From NCBI GenBank assembly GCA_902363805.1, contig CABJBF010000001.1, positions 372,001-436,000 of the forward strand: a stretch of DNA of 64,000 bases. The letters run 5' to 3'. Positions 52,047 to 61,700 of the stretch are shown here, piece by piece. A program made the translations under genes and the position numbers. Each line of letters starts with the position of its first letter. Position 1 is the first letter of the stretch. Origin of the DNA: Eubacteriaceae bacterium. GTDB lineage: Bacteria; Bacillota; Clostridia; Lachnospirales; Lachnospiraceae. The notes beneath the pieces are model-generated. The model did not search any database and was not told the DNA's origin. It saw only the letters and a program-made list of their open reading frames with translations.

Positions 52047-53594
52047 ATGGCTAGGTACTGGGAAAAAAGAAGCATTGATTTGGAAAAGTTAATTCAGGAA
52101 AAAAACGATAAGACAATTATCAAAGTGAACAGATATTATGAAAATATATTTAAAGAGTTGAATGCACAAATTGGCAAGATTTTTTCAACATATGCAACAG
52201 AAGGACAAATGACCATTGAAGATGCTTTAAAACTGCTGAATACTCAACAAACAAAAGAGGTATATAATACTTTAAAGCGTATATATGACCGTACTGACAA
52301 TGAGGAGATTAAGCAGGATATACTTAACAGACTTAATGCTCCTGCATATGCTGCCAGAATTGCAAGAATTGAAGCAATGCGTGATTTAATATATTCAGAG
52401 GCACAGAATATAGGGTGGGCAACTGAAATGGCTTTACAGGCGAGAATGATAGACACATATCAAACATCGTTTTATCAGACACATTACACGATTCAAAAAG
52501 GTACAGGTTTAGCTTATGATTTTAATAAACTAAGTAATCCGGCGGTAAAGGCAGCAATTGCAAATGAATGGAAGGGTGCAAACTATTCAAAGAGAATATG
52601 GAACAATACAGACAAATTGGCAAATGATTTGGAAGATATAATAACTCAAGGGTTAATGATTGGTATATCAGGCAAAAAGATGGCTACCAGAATAGTAAAA
52701 AAGATAGATAGCGGCAGATATGAAGCAAACAGGCTGATTAGAACAGAAGTTAATTATATTGCAGGGCAGGCAAGACTTAAATGTTACGAAGATATAGGTA
52801 CAGAAAAATATATATTTATTGCTACACTTGATACCAGAACTTCAGTACAATGTCAAAAGTTGGATAAAACAATTCATTTAGTGAAAGATGCAGAAGTAGG
52901 TGTTAATTATCCACCGATGCATCCAAATTGTAGAAGTGTTGACAGCGCATACATAGAAGGAAAAGACTATTCAAAATTAAAGAGACGTGCAAGAAATCCG
53001 ATAACCGGAAAGACAGAGCTTGTACCGGCTAATATGAATTATAGCGAGTGGAAAAAGAAATATATTGACCTGAAAAATGATTCTGAATATCAAAATGCAA
53101 AGGTAAGGGCGGGAGTAAAAAACATTGAAAAATTGCATAGTTCTGATATAATGAAATCGAAAGTAACAAGTGGTGCGTTAACAGATAATAATGATCCACT
53201 ATATGAAAAGAGAAACAGGCATGCTAATAGTTATTACGATTCTGTTAGAAATAGTAAGAAAAATAATATTATTAATACTATTGCAAGTAATACAGGTATG
53301 GCAGAGTCTGACATATCAAAAATATATGATCATGTATTTATAAATGAATACGAATTGTATGGTGGAAAACGTAGATTCGATCCGGATTACGATATGGCTG
53401 AATCATTCAGAAGATTAAGAGAAGGTAAAGAAATACAAGAACATGATTTGATTTTATTAAGACATGAGCGACTTGAATATGAATTAATGAATAAGGAGGG
53501 GATGACATATCAAGAAGCACATAGTATAGCAGAAACAAAATATAATTATAGAAAGGCACTTGACGAATTTAAGCATAAAAATAGCTTATTGTAG
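52047..53594 (+). CDS. MuF-like minor head protein with toxin-like C-terminal domain
   Basis: 515 residues. Residues about 60-310 are a phage Mu F/SPP1 gp7-like head protein with NRLIRTEVNYIAGQARL, ATLDTRTSVQCQKLD and YPPMHPNCRSVD. After a linker, the last 130 residues form a separate domain: SKIYDHVFINEYELYGGKRRFDPDYDMAESFRRL, shown as KIYDHVFINEYELYGG and RFDPDYDMAESFRRL, then LLRHERLEYELM and YQEAHSIAETKYNY. I have seen similar domains at the ends of polymorphic toxins. A short gene follows 17 bp downstream as immunity candidate. Confidence 0.8.
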   Translation: MARYWEKRSIDLEKLIQEKNDKTIIKVNRYYENIFKELNAQIGKIFSTYATEGQMTIEDALKLLNTQQTKEVYNTLKRIYDRTDNEEIKQDILNRLNAPAYAARIARIEAMRDLIYSEAQNIGWATEMALQARMIDTYQTSFYQTHYTIQKGTGLAYDFNKLSNPAVKAAIANEWKGANYSKRIWNNTDKLANDLEDIITQGLMIGISGKKMATRIVKKIDSGRYEANRLIRTEVNYIAGQARLKCYEDIGTEKYIFIATLDTRTSVQCQKLDKTIHLVKDAEVGVNYPPMHPNCRSVDSAYIEGKDYSKLKRRARNPITGKTELVPANMNYSEWKKKYIDLKNDSEYQNAKVRAGVKNIEKLHSSDIMKSKVTSGALTDNNDPLYEKRNRHANSYYDSVRNSKKNNIINTIASNTGMAESDISKIYDHVFINEYELYGGKRRFDPDYDMAESFRRLREGKEIQEHDLILLRHERLEYELMNKEGMTYQEAHSIAETKYNYRKALDEFKHKNSLL

Positions 53595-53611
53595 AAAAGA
53601 GGTGTATTTTT

Positions 53612-53845
53612 GTGGTAAGAATTGAATTATTAGAATTAACTGATAAAATCGTAAAATATAAATATATTCCAGAAAATTCAGATGAATATGGAATAATTTC
53701 TTTGGATAGAATGACTGGAGAGAAAAAAATAGATAAGTTAGTTTTAGGATATTCTATGAATTATCCTGCTCATGCATTTCATCGAATAAAGGAGTATTTA
53801 GTGAATAACAATTTTCAAAAGAAAGATATTATAGCATGGTATTAA
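53612..53845 (+). CDS. Small protein behind the MuF gene, immunity candidate
   Basis: 77 residues from GTG with AGAGGTG upstream. It contains IVKYKYIPENSDEYGIISLD, split YKYIPENSDEYGIISLD and HAFHRIKEYL. It is encoded directly after the toxin-like C-terminus and ends at a terminator, as immunity genes do. The immunity role is inference. Confidence 0.55.
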   Translation: MVRIELLELTDKIVKYKYIPENSDEYGIISLDRMTGEKKIDKLVLGYSMNYPAHAFHRIKEYLVNNNFQKKDIIAWY

Positions 53846-53879
53846 TACCACCCAGTCGAAAGATTAGGTGGTATTTTTA
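53845..53879 (+). terminator. Terminator after the immunity candidate
   Basis: ATACCACC and GGTGGTAT form an 8-bp stem, followed by TTTTTAT. Confidence 0.85.
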
Positions 53880-53901
53880 TACAATTAAATATGATTTAAA
53901 G

Positions 53902-53931
53902 AGCAGTTATCAAATGATATCTGCTTTTTTT
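53902..53931 (+). terminator. Second terminator-like hairpin
   Basis: AGCAG and CTGCT with inner ATC/GAT, then seven T, 25 bp after the previous terminator. Capsid genes downstream therefore need read-through or their own promoter. Confidence 0.7.
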
Positions 53932-53974
53932 ATATGGCAAGGAAAAGCCGTAAAAACCAAGAGTTTATAACAAA

Positions 53975-54038
53975 CAATAAGGCAGGGACTTATTGGGTGT
54001 ATATAAAAACAAGTAAACTGTGAGGCAGGAACTCACAG
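53975..54038 (+). ncRNA. Tandem hairpins with loop GCAGGRA before the scaffold gene
   Basis: CAATAAG-GCAGGGA-CTTATTG (53975-53995) and CTGTGAG-GCAGGAA-CTCACAG (54018-54038). Both have 7-bp perfect stems and 7-nt loops, with different stem sequence but the same loop, as in covarying RNA. They end 16 nt before the scaffold ATG. Binding of a coat or regulatory protein is a natural guess. Confidence 0.65.
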
Positions 54039-54054
54039 GGAATAGGAGTTAGAT

Positions 54055-54699
54055 ATGAGAAAAGAAAGTAGACGTTTACAGATGAAGTTACAGTTTTTTG
54101 CTGAACCCAAAGAACCACAGGAACCTGAAAATCATCCTGAGGAATTAAGCCTTGATGATGTGATGGAAAAGTTTAGTGTTGATGATATTTTGGCAAGACC
54201 TGAGTTGGCAAAAGGTATACAAAGCCGTATAGACAGCACAGTTACAAAAGCATTAAATACAGCACGAACAAAGTGGGAGCAGGAACAGCTTGACAACATG
54301 GATGAGGCAAAAAGATTAGAGAAAATGAGTGCTGAACAAAGAGAAAAATATCAGTTTGAAAAAGATAAAAAGGCTTTTGAAGCTGAGCGAAAGAAGTTTG
54401 AGCATGAACAATTGGTTGTTGCTACAGGAAAAGAATTATTAAAAAGAGGATTGGATTCTAGCTTTGCATCTTATCTTACAGGAACTAATGCCGAAGACAC
54501 AAATGCAAAAATCGATAGCTTTGAACAGTTATTTAATTCAGCAGTAACTAATGCAACTAACAAAAAAATGCAGGGAGAACCGCCTAAAGAACCGAAAACA
54601 GTTAAAACGATTACGCTAGATACAATAAAAACTATGTCAGCGGATGAAATTAATAAAAATTGGGATGAAGTGCAGTTAGTACTTGCAGGCAAGAAATAA
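54055..54699 (+). CDS. Capsid scaffold protein (phage minor structural GP20-like)
   Basis: 214 residues, helical and charged. N-terminal QMKLQFFAEPKEPQ is typical of scaffolds cleaved or bound at that end; the centre RTKWEQEQLDNMDEAKRLEKM, given here as KWEQEQLDNMDEAKRLEKM, forms a coiled coil; the C-terminus is conserved DEINKNWDEVQ. It is directly upstream of the capsid gene, as expected. TAGGAG before the ATG. Confidence 0.85.
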   Translation: MRKESRRLQMKLQFFAEPKEPQEPENHPEELSLDDVMEKFSVDDILARPELAKGIQSRIDSTVTKALNTARTKWEQEQLDNMDEAKRLEKMSAEQREKYQFEKDKKAFEAERKKFEHEQLVVATGKELLKRGLDSSFASYLTGTNAEDTNAKIDSFEQLFNSAVTNATNKKMQGEPPKEPKTVKTITLDTIKTMSADEINKNWDEVQLVLAGKK

Positions 54700-54718
54700 G
54701 AGAAAAGGAGACTAAAAG

Positions 54719-55561
54719 ATGTCAGTTAAAAATTTTATTCCACAGATTTGGAGCGCGAGATTATTAGAACATTTAGACAAAGCACATGTATATGCTAATT
54801 TGGTAAACAGAGATTATGAAGGTGAAATTAGAAACTTTGGTGATACTGTTAAAGTTAACCAGATTGGCGATATTACTATTAAGGATTATACAAAGGGAAG
54901 TGACATTGAGGACCCGGATGATCTTGATGGAACACAGCAGATATTAACCATTAATCAGTCAAAGTATTTTAACTTTGGAATTGATGATGTGGATAATGCA
55001 CAGACAAATCCTAAATTAATGAATGAAGCAATGTCCAGAACTGCTTATGGAATGAATGATGTAACAGATTCATTTATTGCAAATTTAATGGCAGTAGAAG
55101 CAGGCTCAACAATTGGAAGTGACGATTCACCAATTGTACCAACAGCCGCAAATGCATATGATTATTTAGTAGATTTAGGAACCGCATTGACAGAAGCAAA
55201 TGTACCATTAGTAGGCAGATGGGTTGTTGTACCGGCATGGTATCATGGCTTATTACTTAAAGACAGCAGATTTGTTGCAAATGGAACAGATTATAATAAG
55301 GCAATCTTAGAAGGCGGTTATGTAGGCGTTGCAGCAGGATTTAAGATTTGGGTATCAAATAATGTACCTAATACATCAGGAACAAAATATAAAATCATAG
55401 CAGGTACAAATGCCGCAACTTCATATGCTGAACAGCTTACAGAAGTTGAAGGATACAGACCTGAAAAGAGTTTTAAAGATGCAGTTAAAGGATTGCATAT
55501 CTATGGAGCAAAAGTATTTCAGAAGAAGTGCTTGGCATGCATGACAGCTAATAAGGCCTAA
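54719..55561 (+). CDS. Major capsid protein
   Basis: 280 residues: FIPQIWSARLLEHLDKAHVY, FGDTVKVNQIGDIT, NFGIDDVDNAQTNPKLM, VVVPAWYHGLLLKDSRF, TNAATSYAEQ and VFQKKCLACMTANKA. It resembles the P22 gp5/HK97-fold capsid group found in Firmicute siphoviruses. AAAAGGAG before the ATG. Confidence 0.88.
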   Translation: MSVKNFIPQIWSARLLEHLDKAHVYANLVNRDYEGEIRNFGDTVKVNQIGDITIKDYTKGSDIEDPDDLDGTQQILTINQSKYFNFGIDDVDNAQTNPKLMNEAMSRTAYGMNDVTDSFIANLMAVEAGSTIGSDDSPIVPTAANAYDYLVDLGTALTEANVPLVGRWVVVPAWYHGLLLKDSRFVANGTDYNKAILEGGYVGVAAGFKIWVSNNVPNTSGTKYKIIAGTNAATSYAEQLTEVEGYRPEKSFKDAVKGLHIYGAKVFQKKCLACMTANKA

Positions 55562-55580
55562 GACAGAAAGTGAGTAAACT

Positions 55581-55739
55581 ATGACGGTTAAGCTATTAAA
55601 TAAAAATACTGGTTTTACAACGGAATGCAGTAACAATGATGTTATAAAAATTTGTAAAGCAGATACTTTAAATTACGAAGTATCTGAACTTACAGAGCAA
55701 AAGAAACCACAACAGAGAAAAAAAGAAACTGTTAAATAG
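55581..55739 (+). CDS. Small phage protein, 52 aa
   Basis: ATG 55581; peptide MTVKLLNKNTGFTTECSN with a basic C-terminus QQRKKETVK. It lies between capsid and connector genes, where several phages encode a short tail or head fibre-like protein. Not recognised. Confidence 0.55.
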   Translation: MTVKLLNKNTGFTTECSNNDVIKICKADTLNYEVSELTEQKKPQQRKKETVK

Positions 55740-55756
55740 TGGAGAGGAGTGTAAAG

Positions 55757-56113
55757 ATGGAAACATTAGACCGATTAAAAATAAGACTAGGTTTAGAAAC
55801 TGTTGATGCTAATATGGAGGTTACATTGACAGAATATCTAGATGAAGCGGCAACGGCTATTAAACTTTATCTTAATTTGGATTATGATAAGGAACTTGAT
55901 AGTCGTTTTGTTTCCACTCAGATAAACTTAGCACAGACGTATTACAATAGAGATATGGCAAAAAACGTAAAATCAGAAAGCTATTCAGAAGGTGTTGTAA
56001 GCCAAAGCGTGACATATATGTCAAGTAATGATTATGATACAAAAGAAGAGCAGCTATTAAGTAAACTGGCAAGATATAGGAGAGTATATGCAAGACGAAA
56101 TGATAAGAAATAG
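55757..56113 (+). CDS. Head-tail connector (gp6/gp15-like)
   Basis: 118 residues from ATG 55757 with GAGAGGAG upstream. METLDRLKIRLGLE at the start, AATAIKLYLNLDYDKEL, LAQTYYNRDMAKNVKSES. Family members form a ring below the portal. Overlaps the next gene by 26 bp. Confidence 0.82.
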   Translation: METLDRLKIRLGLETVDANMEVTLTEYLDEAATAIKLYLNLDYDKELDSRFVSTQINLAQTYYNRDMAKNVKSESYSEGVVSQSVTYMSSNDYDTKEEQLLSKLARYRRVYARRNDKK

Positions 56114-56450
56114 GGGAAGATTTGGTTTTTCAAAAAGAAAGGTAATGGAAAATATTAAATCTACACCGGTATATCCGTATGAGTTTAAAACTGATAGATA
56201 CGGTAATACAGAATATAATTATCCTGAAGAATCAGCGTACAACCTGGAACTAATATGGTTACCTATATCAAGTCAGGTAGAAATTGCAGAATATGGCGAG
56301 CGTATAAATGAGATGATGCAGGCATGTTTATTTTCTGATGATGAAATAAAAGAAAAGGACAGAGTTTCAATATCAGGAATTTTATACAATATAATAGCTG
56401 TAAAACCTTATCCAAGTTACAGATTACTCTTAGCTGAAAGGGTGAGATAA
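56088..56450 (+). CDS. Head closure protein (gp16-like)
   Basis: 120 residues: VMENIKSTPVYPYEFKTDRYG, MMQACLFSDDEIKEKDRVSI and YNIIAVKPYPSYRLLLAE, shown here as RVSISGILYNIIAVKPYPSY. Matches short head-completion proteins that seal the connector. Starts inside the previous gene. Confidence 0.72.
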   Translation: MQDEMIRNRGRFGFSKRKVMENIKSTPVYPYEFKTDRYGNTEYNYPEESAYNLELIWLPISSQVEIAEYGERINEMMQACLFSDDEIKEKDRVSISGILYNIIAVKPYPSYRLLLAERVR

Positions 56451-56451
56451 A

Positions 56452-56919
56452 ATGGATTTTAAAGTAGATTCTAAAGGATTTGATGATTTCATAGACAAAA
56501 TGTCTGTTAATTCGGAAAACCTTGAAAATAATGTAATGAAAACCGTTAAGCAAATAGCGCAGGAAATAGCAGATGATGCAAAAGACTTAGCACCGGTTGA
56601 TACAGGACATTTAAGAGAAAATATTTTTTCAAGAGTGGTACAGGATGGAAACATAATAGTAGGAGAAGTATTTTCAAATATTGAATATGCCGCATATGTT
56701 GAGTTTGGAACCGGTACAGTAGGGCAATCAGCAGGGCTAACGCGTGAAGGGATAAATTTGCATTATAGACAAACACCGTGGAGATATAAAGATGAGGAAG
56801 GAAAGTGGCATTACACTAAAGGTCAAAAGCCACAACCTTTTTTATATCCGGCTATGAAAAATAATGAAGATAACATCAAAGAGAAGTTAAAAACAGCAGT
56901 AGTAATGGAGCTTAGATAA
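56452..56919 (+). CDS. HK97 gp10-like tail completion protein
   Basis: 155 residues. DDAKDLAPVDTGHLRENIFS and YAAYVEFGTGTVGQSAG are the family signature, and QPFLYPAMKNNED the closing helix. It joins tail to head. Abuts its neighbours by 1 bp. Confidence 0.88.
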   Translation: MDFKVDSKGFDDFIDKMSVNSENLENNVMKTVKQIAQEIADDAKDLAPVDTGHLRENIFSRVVQDGNIIVGEVFSNIEYAAYVEFGTGTVGQSAGLTREGINLHYRQTPWRYKDEEGKWHYTKGQKPQPFLYPAMKNNEDNIKEKLKTAVVMELR

Positions 56920-56920
56920 T

Positions 56921-57286
56921 ATGGTAGATGCAAGAGTACAGATTTTAGATTTACTAAAAGAAATTGATACAGATGGGTTGAAGGTATCTATGAATTTCCC
57001 TAAAAAGATTGATACAGTGCCTTTGATAACGTTTTTTGAAATTAATAATAGTAATACCAACATAAAGATACGTGATTTGTTATCGTATCAGATTGATGTG
57101 TGGGCGGATTCATTTGAAAGTGTTATAGATTTGGCAATGTTAGCTGATGAAAAGATGATAACGTTAGGATTTAAACGAGATTATGTAACACCTGATAGTG
57201 ATAGCGTAGATGCTTCAGGATTATATAGAAAAACATTAAGATATAGCAGATATGTTGATGTTAGAACAAACAGGTTAATTGATTAG
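56921..57286 (+). CDS. Tail terminator-like protein
   Basis: 121 residues with TVPLITFFEINNSNTNI, QIDVWADSFESVIDLAM and GLYRKTLRYSRYVDVRTNRLID, resembling the tail completion proteins of SPP1-like phages that set tail length. A GTGGTTATT/AATAACCAC hairpin follows (57289-57318). Confidence 0.72.
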   Translation: MVDARVQILDLLKEIDTDGLKVSMNFPKKIDTVPLITFFEINNSNTNIKIRDLLSYQIDVWADSFESVIDLAMLADEKMITLGFKRDYVTPDSDSVDASGLYRKTLRYSRYVDVRTNRLID

Positions 57287-57346
57287 AGAGTGGTTATTGC
57301 ATAGAGGTAATAACCACTATTTAGTTATAAGAAAGTGAGGTTGAAA

Positions 57347-57829
57347 ATGGCAAGTACAAGCAAGACAACTGAAACACAAAGTAATGAAGAAAGTGATGTA
57401 GCAGTAATGGCAGTTGAAAATACAAAACAGGGTTTGGCAAGTATCGGAATTTCAGTAAAGGTTAATAGTGTTGCACTTAATTATGTAACAGATATAGGCG
57501 ATATTGGAGGTTCACCATCAGAACTTGATGCAACTACACTAAAAGACAAAATAAAAATTACTGTACAGGGTGTAAAGGATATTAAGGCATGGGAATGTTC
57601 ATATTTATATGATAATTCAAGTACAACAAGTGATTTCAGAAAATTAAAAACACTTGAAAAGGCAGGAAAAATAGTCCCTGTTGAAGTAGCGTTCCCGGAT
57701 GGAACAACATTTAAAACAACCGGATATGTATCAACCATGATTAATGGTGCTAAAGTTGACGAATTAATCAGTGCAAAATTATCAGTATCATTACAGAGCG
57801 ATTGGGAGATTACAGACCCGGCAGCATAA
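57347..57829 (+). CDS. Major tail tube protein
   Basis: 160 residues from ATG 57347 with GTGAGG upstream; the longer frame from 57335 is not needed. SEL-type DIGGSPSELDATTLKDKI, then WECSYLYDNSSTTSDFRK, EVAFPDGTTFKTTGYV and KLSVSLQSDWEI, as in the phi13/TP901-1 type tube proteins. Its terminator sits before the tail chaperones. Confidence 0.87.
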   Translation: MASTSKTTETQSNEESDVAVMAVENTKQGLASIGISVKVNSVALNYVTDIGDIGGSPSELDATTLKDKIKITVQGVKDIKAWECSYLYDNSSTTSDFRKLKTLEKAGKIVPVEVAFPDGTTFKTTGYVSTMINGAKVDELISAKLSVSLQSDWEITDPAA

Positions 57830-57833
57830 TATA

Positions 57834-57860
57834 GTGAGGGTTTATGCCCTCACTTTTTTT
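57834..57860 (+). terminator. Internal terminator between tail tube and chaperone genes
   Basis: GTGAGGG and CCCTCAC form a 7-bp stem with seven T following. It would cut expression of chaperone and tape measure genes relative to the abundant tube protein. Confidence 0.8.
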
Positions 57861-57885
57861 AAGAGTAATAATAAGGAGTAATATT

Positions 57886-58326
57886 ATGAAAACATTAGAA
57901 TTAAGATTAAAAAACAATGAAGAAATGGTAAAAGTACATTTAAGATTAACTTGTGGTGGACAGAGAAGTTTAAAAGAAAAATTTGAGGAAGACACACTTT
58001 CCACTTTAATGGGTGGAATAAATGAAATTGAAAAAACAGTAGCGGTATTTGATACTGCATTAAACTATAAAGATAACGACAATGTTATTACAGATGGAGA
58101 AGAATTATATGATTTATTAGTCGATAATGGAACTTGTGGAATGGATGGATTTGCTAAAGTATTAACCGATATTGCTGTAGCATCCGGAATTATAAAAAAG
58201 GATCAGGCAAATTCATTGCTTAAGAGTGTAAAAGATACATATGATAATGTATTTGATGAAATTGACAAAGTAATGGGAGACAATAATGAAAAGGTTAAAG
58301 AAATTATAGAAACACCCAGAGAGTAA
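57886..58326 (+). CDS. Tail assembly chaperone, short form (gpG-like)
   Basis: 146 residues from ATG 57886 with AAGGAG upstream; the ORF opening at 57844 lies in the terminator. LRLTCGGQRSLKEKFEED and DGEELYDLLVDNGTCGMDGFAKV are typical of DUF6096-like chaperones. Ends IIETPRE. A +1 slip on the CCC codon (58315) would join it to the following frame. Confidence 0.83.
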   Translation: MKTLELRLKNNEEMVKVHLRLTCGGQRSLKEKFEEDTLSTLMGGINEIEKTVAVFDTALNYKDNDNVITDGEELYDLLVDNGTCGMDGFAKVLTDIAVASGIIKKDQANSLLKSVKDTYDNVFDEIDKVMGDNNEKVKEIIETPRE

Positions 58327-58663
58327 AAAGCAGGAATTAACAGTTGAAAAGATAATTTTTGAAACAAGAGTAGCAGGTGCTGGATTTTATGAAGCATTAG
58401 ATTTTACGTGGGGCGAGGCTATTGAATTTATTAAAATTTACAATGAACGCAGGAAAAGAGAAAATCAGGATTTGGCAACAATAGCTTTTAGAGAAGCTGA
58501 TTTAATGTCTCAATGGATTTTTAAAAAAGAAGAAACAAATATTACGGAAGTATTTCCGTTTTGGAGTGAAGCGGAAAAAAATGAAGCAACAAAACAGGCA
58601 AAAATAAATAAATACAAGAACATTATGTATAGATATGTAAACAATACGAAAATAAATAAGTAA
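57886..58663 (+). CDS. Tail assembly chaperone, long form by +1 frameshift (gpGT-like)
   Basis: Frame 2 is open from 58310 to 58663 without a start codon at its beginning and encodes KKQELTVEKIIFETRVAG, LDFTWGEAIEFIKIYNER, QWIFKKEETNITEV: the T-part of tail chaperones. Joining at 58317/58319 through ACA-CCC-A gives 258 residues. SPP1 and Listeria phage PSA use +1 slips on CCC. A -1 slip would enter a different frame, with stops, so +1 fits. Frameshift efficiency is unknown. Confidence 0.7.
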
Positions 58664-58702
58664 TGAATTTAATAATTAGTAGGGAAAGGTGGTGAAAATA
58701 GG

Positions 58703-61700
58703 ATGACAGTTGAAGAGATTAAGGTAAGATTTAGTGCTGAAATTGATAATTTCAAGAAAAGTATGGATAATGCTAAAAATTCAGTAAAAAAAGTATCAGA
58801 TGCATTAAATGATATAGATGGAGATATATCAAGAGCTGGAAAGTCAGCAGATAAAAACGCACAAAGAATTGGAAAAGCATTGGAAAGTGAAAAAAAGAAA
58901 TATCAAAGTGCTGTTGAATCAACAAAACGTTATGCACAAAGTGTAAGTGATTTGGGAAACAAGTACAATATTGCTGAAAGCAAGGCAAAGAAATATGAAA
59001 CGGCTATTACGCAGCAGGAAACTAAATTGAATGAAATGAGAAATGCTTATTCTAAAATGTCTAACGTTTTATCTAATATGAATATTAATGGTAGTATTTC
59101 GGAAGAAATGCAACGTTTACAGCAAACATTAGATACTAACAAGGACAAGGCTTTAAAACTTGAAAATGCCATGAAACAGTTGAAAAACTCTAATTATCAA
59201 ATTGGAGAAGTAGACGGTGAGTTTATGAATTATGAACAAATGACACAGGCTTTAAACAAGGTCGATGCTGAAAGCGAGCAGGCATATAATAAACTGAGCA
59301 AATTGAAATCAGAAGTTTCAGATGTAGACGGAGAGTTCCTAAAACTTGGAAATGAACAGGGATTACAAAAACTGAATACACAGATTACGCAGCAGGAAGC
59401 TAAATTGTCAGGTCTTAAATTAAGCTATCAGCAGGCAAGCAACAGTATGAATAATTTAGGCATGAGACAACAGCAGGCAAATGCTAAAATGGAACAATCA
59501 AAGCAGACAATGGCTAGTTCAAAGAATAGAATTATGCAGTTAAGACAGTCTTTAGGTTCATTGTCTTCAGTTACTAAAGGTTCATTTATGGCTAATGTTA
59601 CGAGTAAATTAAAAAATGTTGGAAATGCCGCTTCAAGTATGATTCATAAATTTCAAAATGGAGTATCGGCAATTAAGAAATTTGGTTCAGGAATTGCAAA
59701 TGTCGGAAGCAAAGTGGGTGGAGCGATTGCCAAGTTTTCGCTTTTAGGAAGAGCTGCTACAGGAGCTAAAAATAAAATTGCAAATTTCAGTAAAGGTATA
59801 TCCCAAAATTTAAGAATGATTAACAGTATAGTTATGTCTATGTTAATTATGCAGTTAATGCAGATTTTAACAGATGGATTTAAGCGATTAGCCGGACAAT
59901 CCGATTCATTCAATAAATCTATGAGCAAACTATACAGTAGTTTTGCATATCTGAAAAATTCAATTGTAGCTGCATTTCAGCCTTTAGCAACAGCGGTTGC
60001 TCCGATGATAGCTAATATAGTAAATACAATTGCTAATGCAATAAATAAATTAGGTGAATTATTTGCTGCCTTAACAGGACAAAAAACATATACAAAAGCC
60101 GTATATCAAAGCAAAGATTTTGCATCTTCTATGAATGACAGTGCAAATTCAACCAATGCTGCAACAGAAGCCAATGAAAATTATAAAAAGTCATTGGCAG
60201 GATTTGATGAAATTACCAAACTAGACAGTCAGGACAATAATTCATCAGGTGAAGGCACAGGTACAGGTACAGGTGGCGGTGCTGATGATGCAGGGTCATG
60301 GAAAACAGAAAAAGTTAATGTGGCAAGCAGTTTAGCTGATGATATTAAAAATGGTGATTGGTCTAGTGTAGGTAAGGCGTTAGGCGAAAAAATTAATAGT
60401 GCTTTAAGTTCGATTGATTGGCCGAAAATACAGAAAAAGGTTAACGGTATAGCAAGTAACATAGCGGATTTTTTAAATGGAGCAATGGAAGCAATAGACT
60501 GGTCTCTTGTTGGGGCTACAATTGGAAATGGAATAAATACAGTTTTAGGATTCTTCAATACTTTTATAACAAAGTTTGATTGGGAAAAACTGGGAACCAG
60601 CATAGCAACAACTCTTAATAGTACTTTTTCAACAATAGATTGGTCATTAGTCGGCTCGACTTTAGGAAATAGTATTGAAGCAGTAATAGATACAGCTTTT
60701 GGATTTGTTGAAACTTTTGATTGGAATGGTGTCGGAAGTGACCTTGCAACGGCAGTAAATGATTGCTTTGATAAAATTGACTTTAATAAAGCTGGGAAAA
60801 CATTAGGCGATGGAGTAAAAGGAATTTGTAAAAGTATTTCTTCATTTTTTGCTGAAGTTGACTGGGAAGCAATCGGTAAAGATGTTGTAAGTTTTATAAC
60901 AAGCGTGGACTGGCTGGGAATGATTTTCGAAGCATTAAAGGCTCTTCAATCATTTACTCAAGGATGCTGTGATTTTGCAAAAGGTATTTTTGACGGAATA
61001 GTAGATGCAATAAAAAATGCGGATTGGGGAAAAGTAGCCAAAGATGTTTGGAACTGTTTGGTAGAAGAAATCAAATTATTAAATACTCCAATTATGAACG
61101 TAACAGCAACACTTGCAACTAAGGCCAAAGATTTAGCGAATAAGTTAAAGGATGATTGGGATAAACTTAAGGATAAAACACTTGAAGCAGTAGCTGAACT
61201 TAAGACTAAAATAAACGAAACAAAAGAAAAAATTAAACAAAAATGGAAAGAAATAACAGCAGACTGGAAGGAAAAAGTAGCAAAATTAAAAGTCGAGGCA
61301 AAACAAAAGGCAAATGAAATCAAACAAAAATGGAAAGAAAAAACAAAAGAATGGAAAGAAAAAACAGTAGAATTAAAAGCAGAAGTTAAGACAACTGTTA
61401 AAAGTGTAAAAAGTTGGTGGAAAGATAGGGCAGATGAATGGAAAGATAAAGAAGTTGAATTTACTATTAAGGCTAAAAATAAGATTGAAGAATTAAAAAA
61501 GGGCTTCAAAGAAGCTATTAATACAGTTATCGGATGGATTAATAAGTATATAATTGATAACTTAAATAAAGTTTCAATTCAAATACCTTCATTTACCATA
61601 GCAGGTCAGACATTTGGCGGTCAAACATTTGGTTTTAATGTTGATCACATTAAGACGTTTAAGGATGGTGGATTTCCGGATGGCGAAGATGGACTTTTCT

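Noticed and set aside
58261..58330. -1 programmed frameshift for the tail chaperone
   Set aside because: The downstream domain lies in the +1 frame, and no X-XXY-YYZ heptamer leads to it.
60958..61509. Long minus-strand ORFs opposite the tape measure and VanW genes
   Set aside because: They are low-complexity mirror frames of lysine-rich coding sequence, without ribosome sites or recognisable domains.
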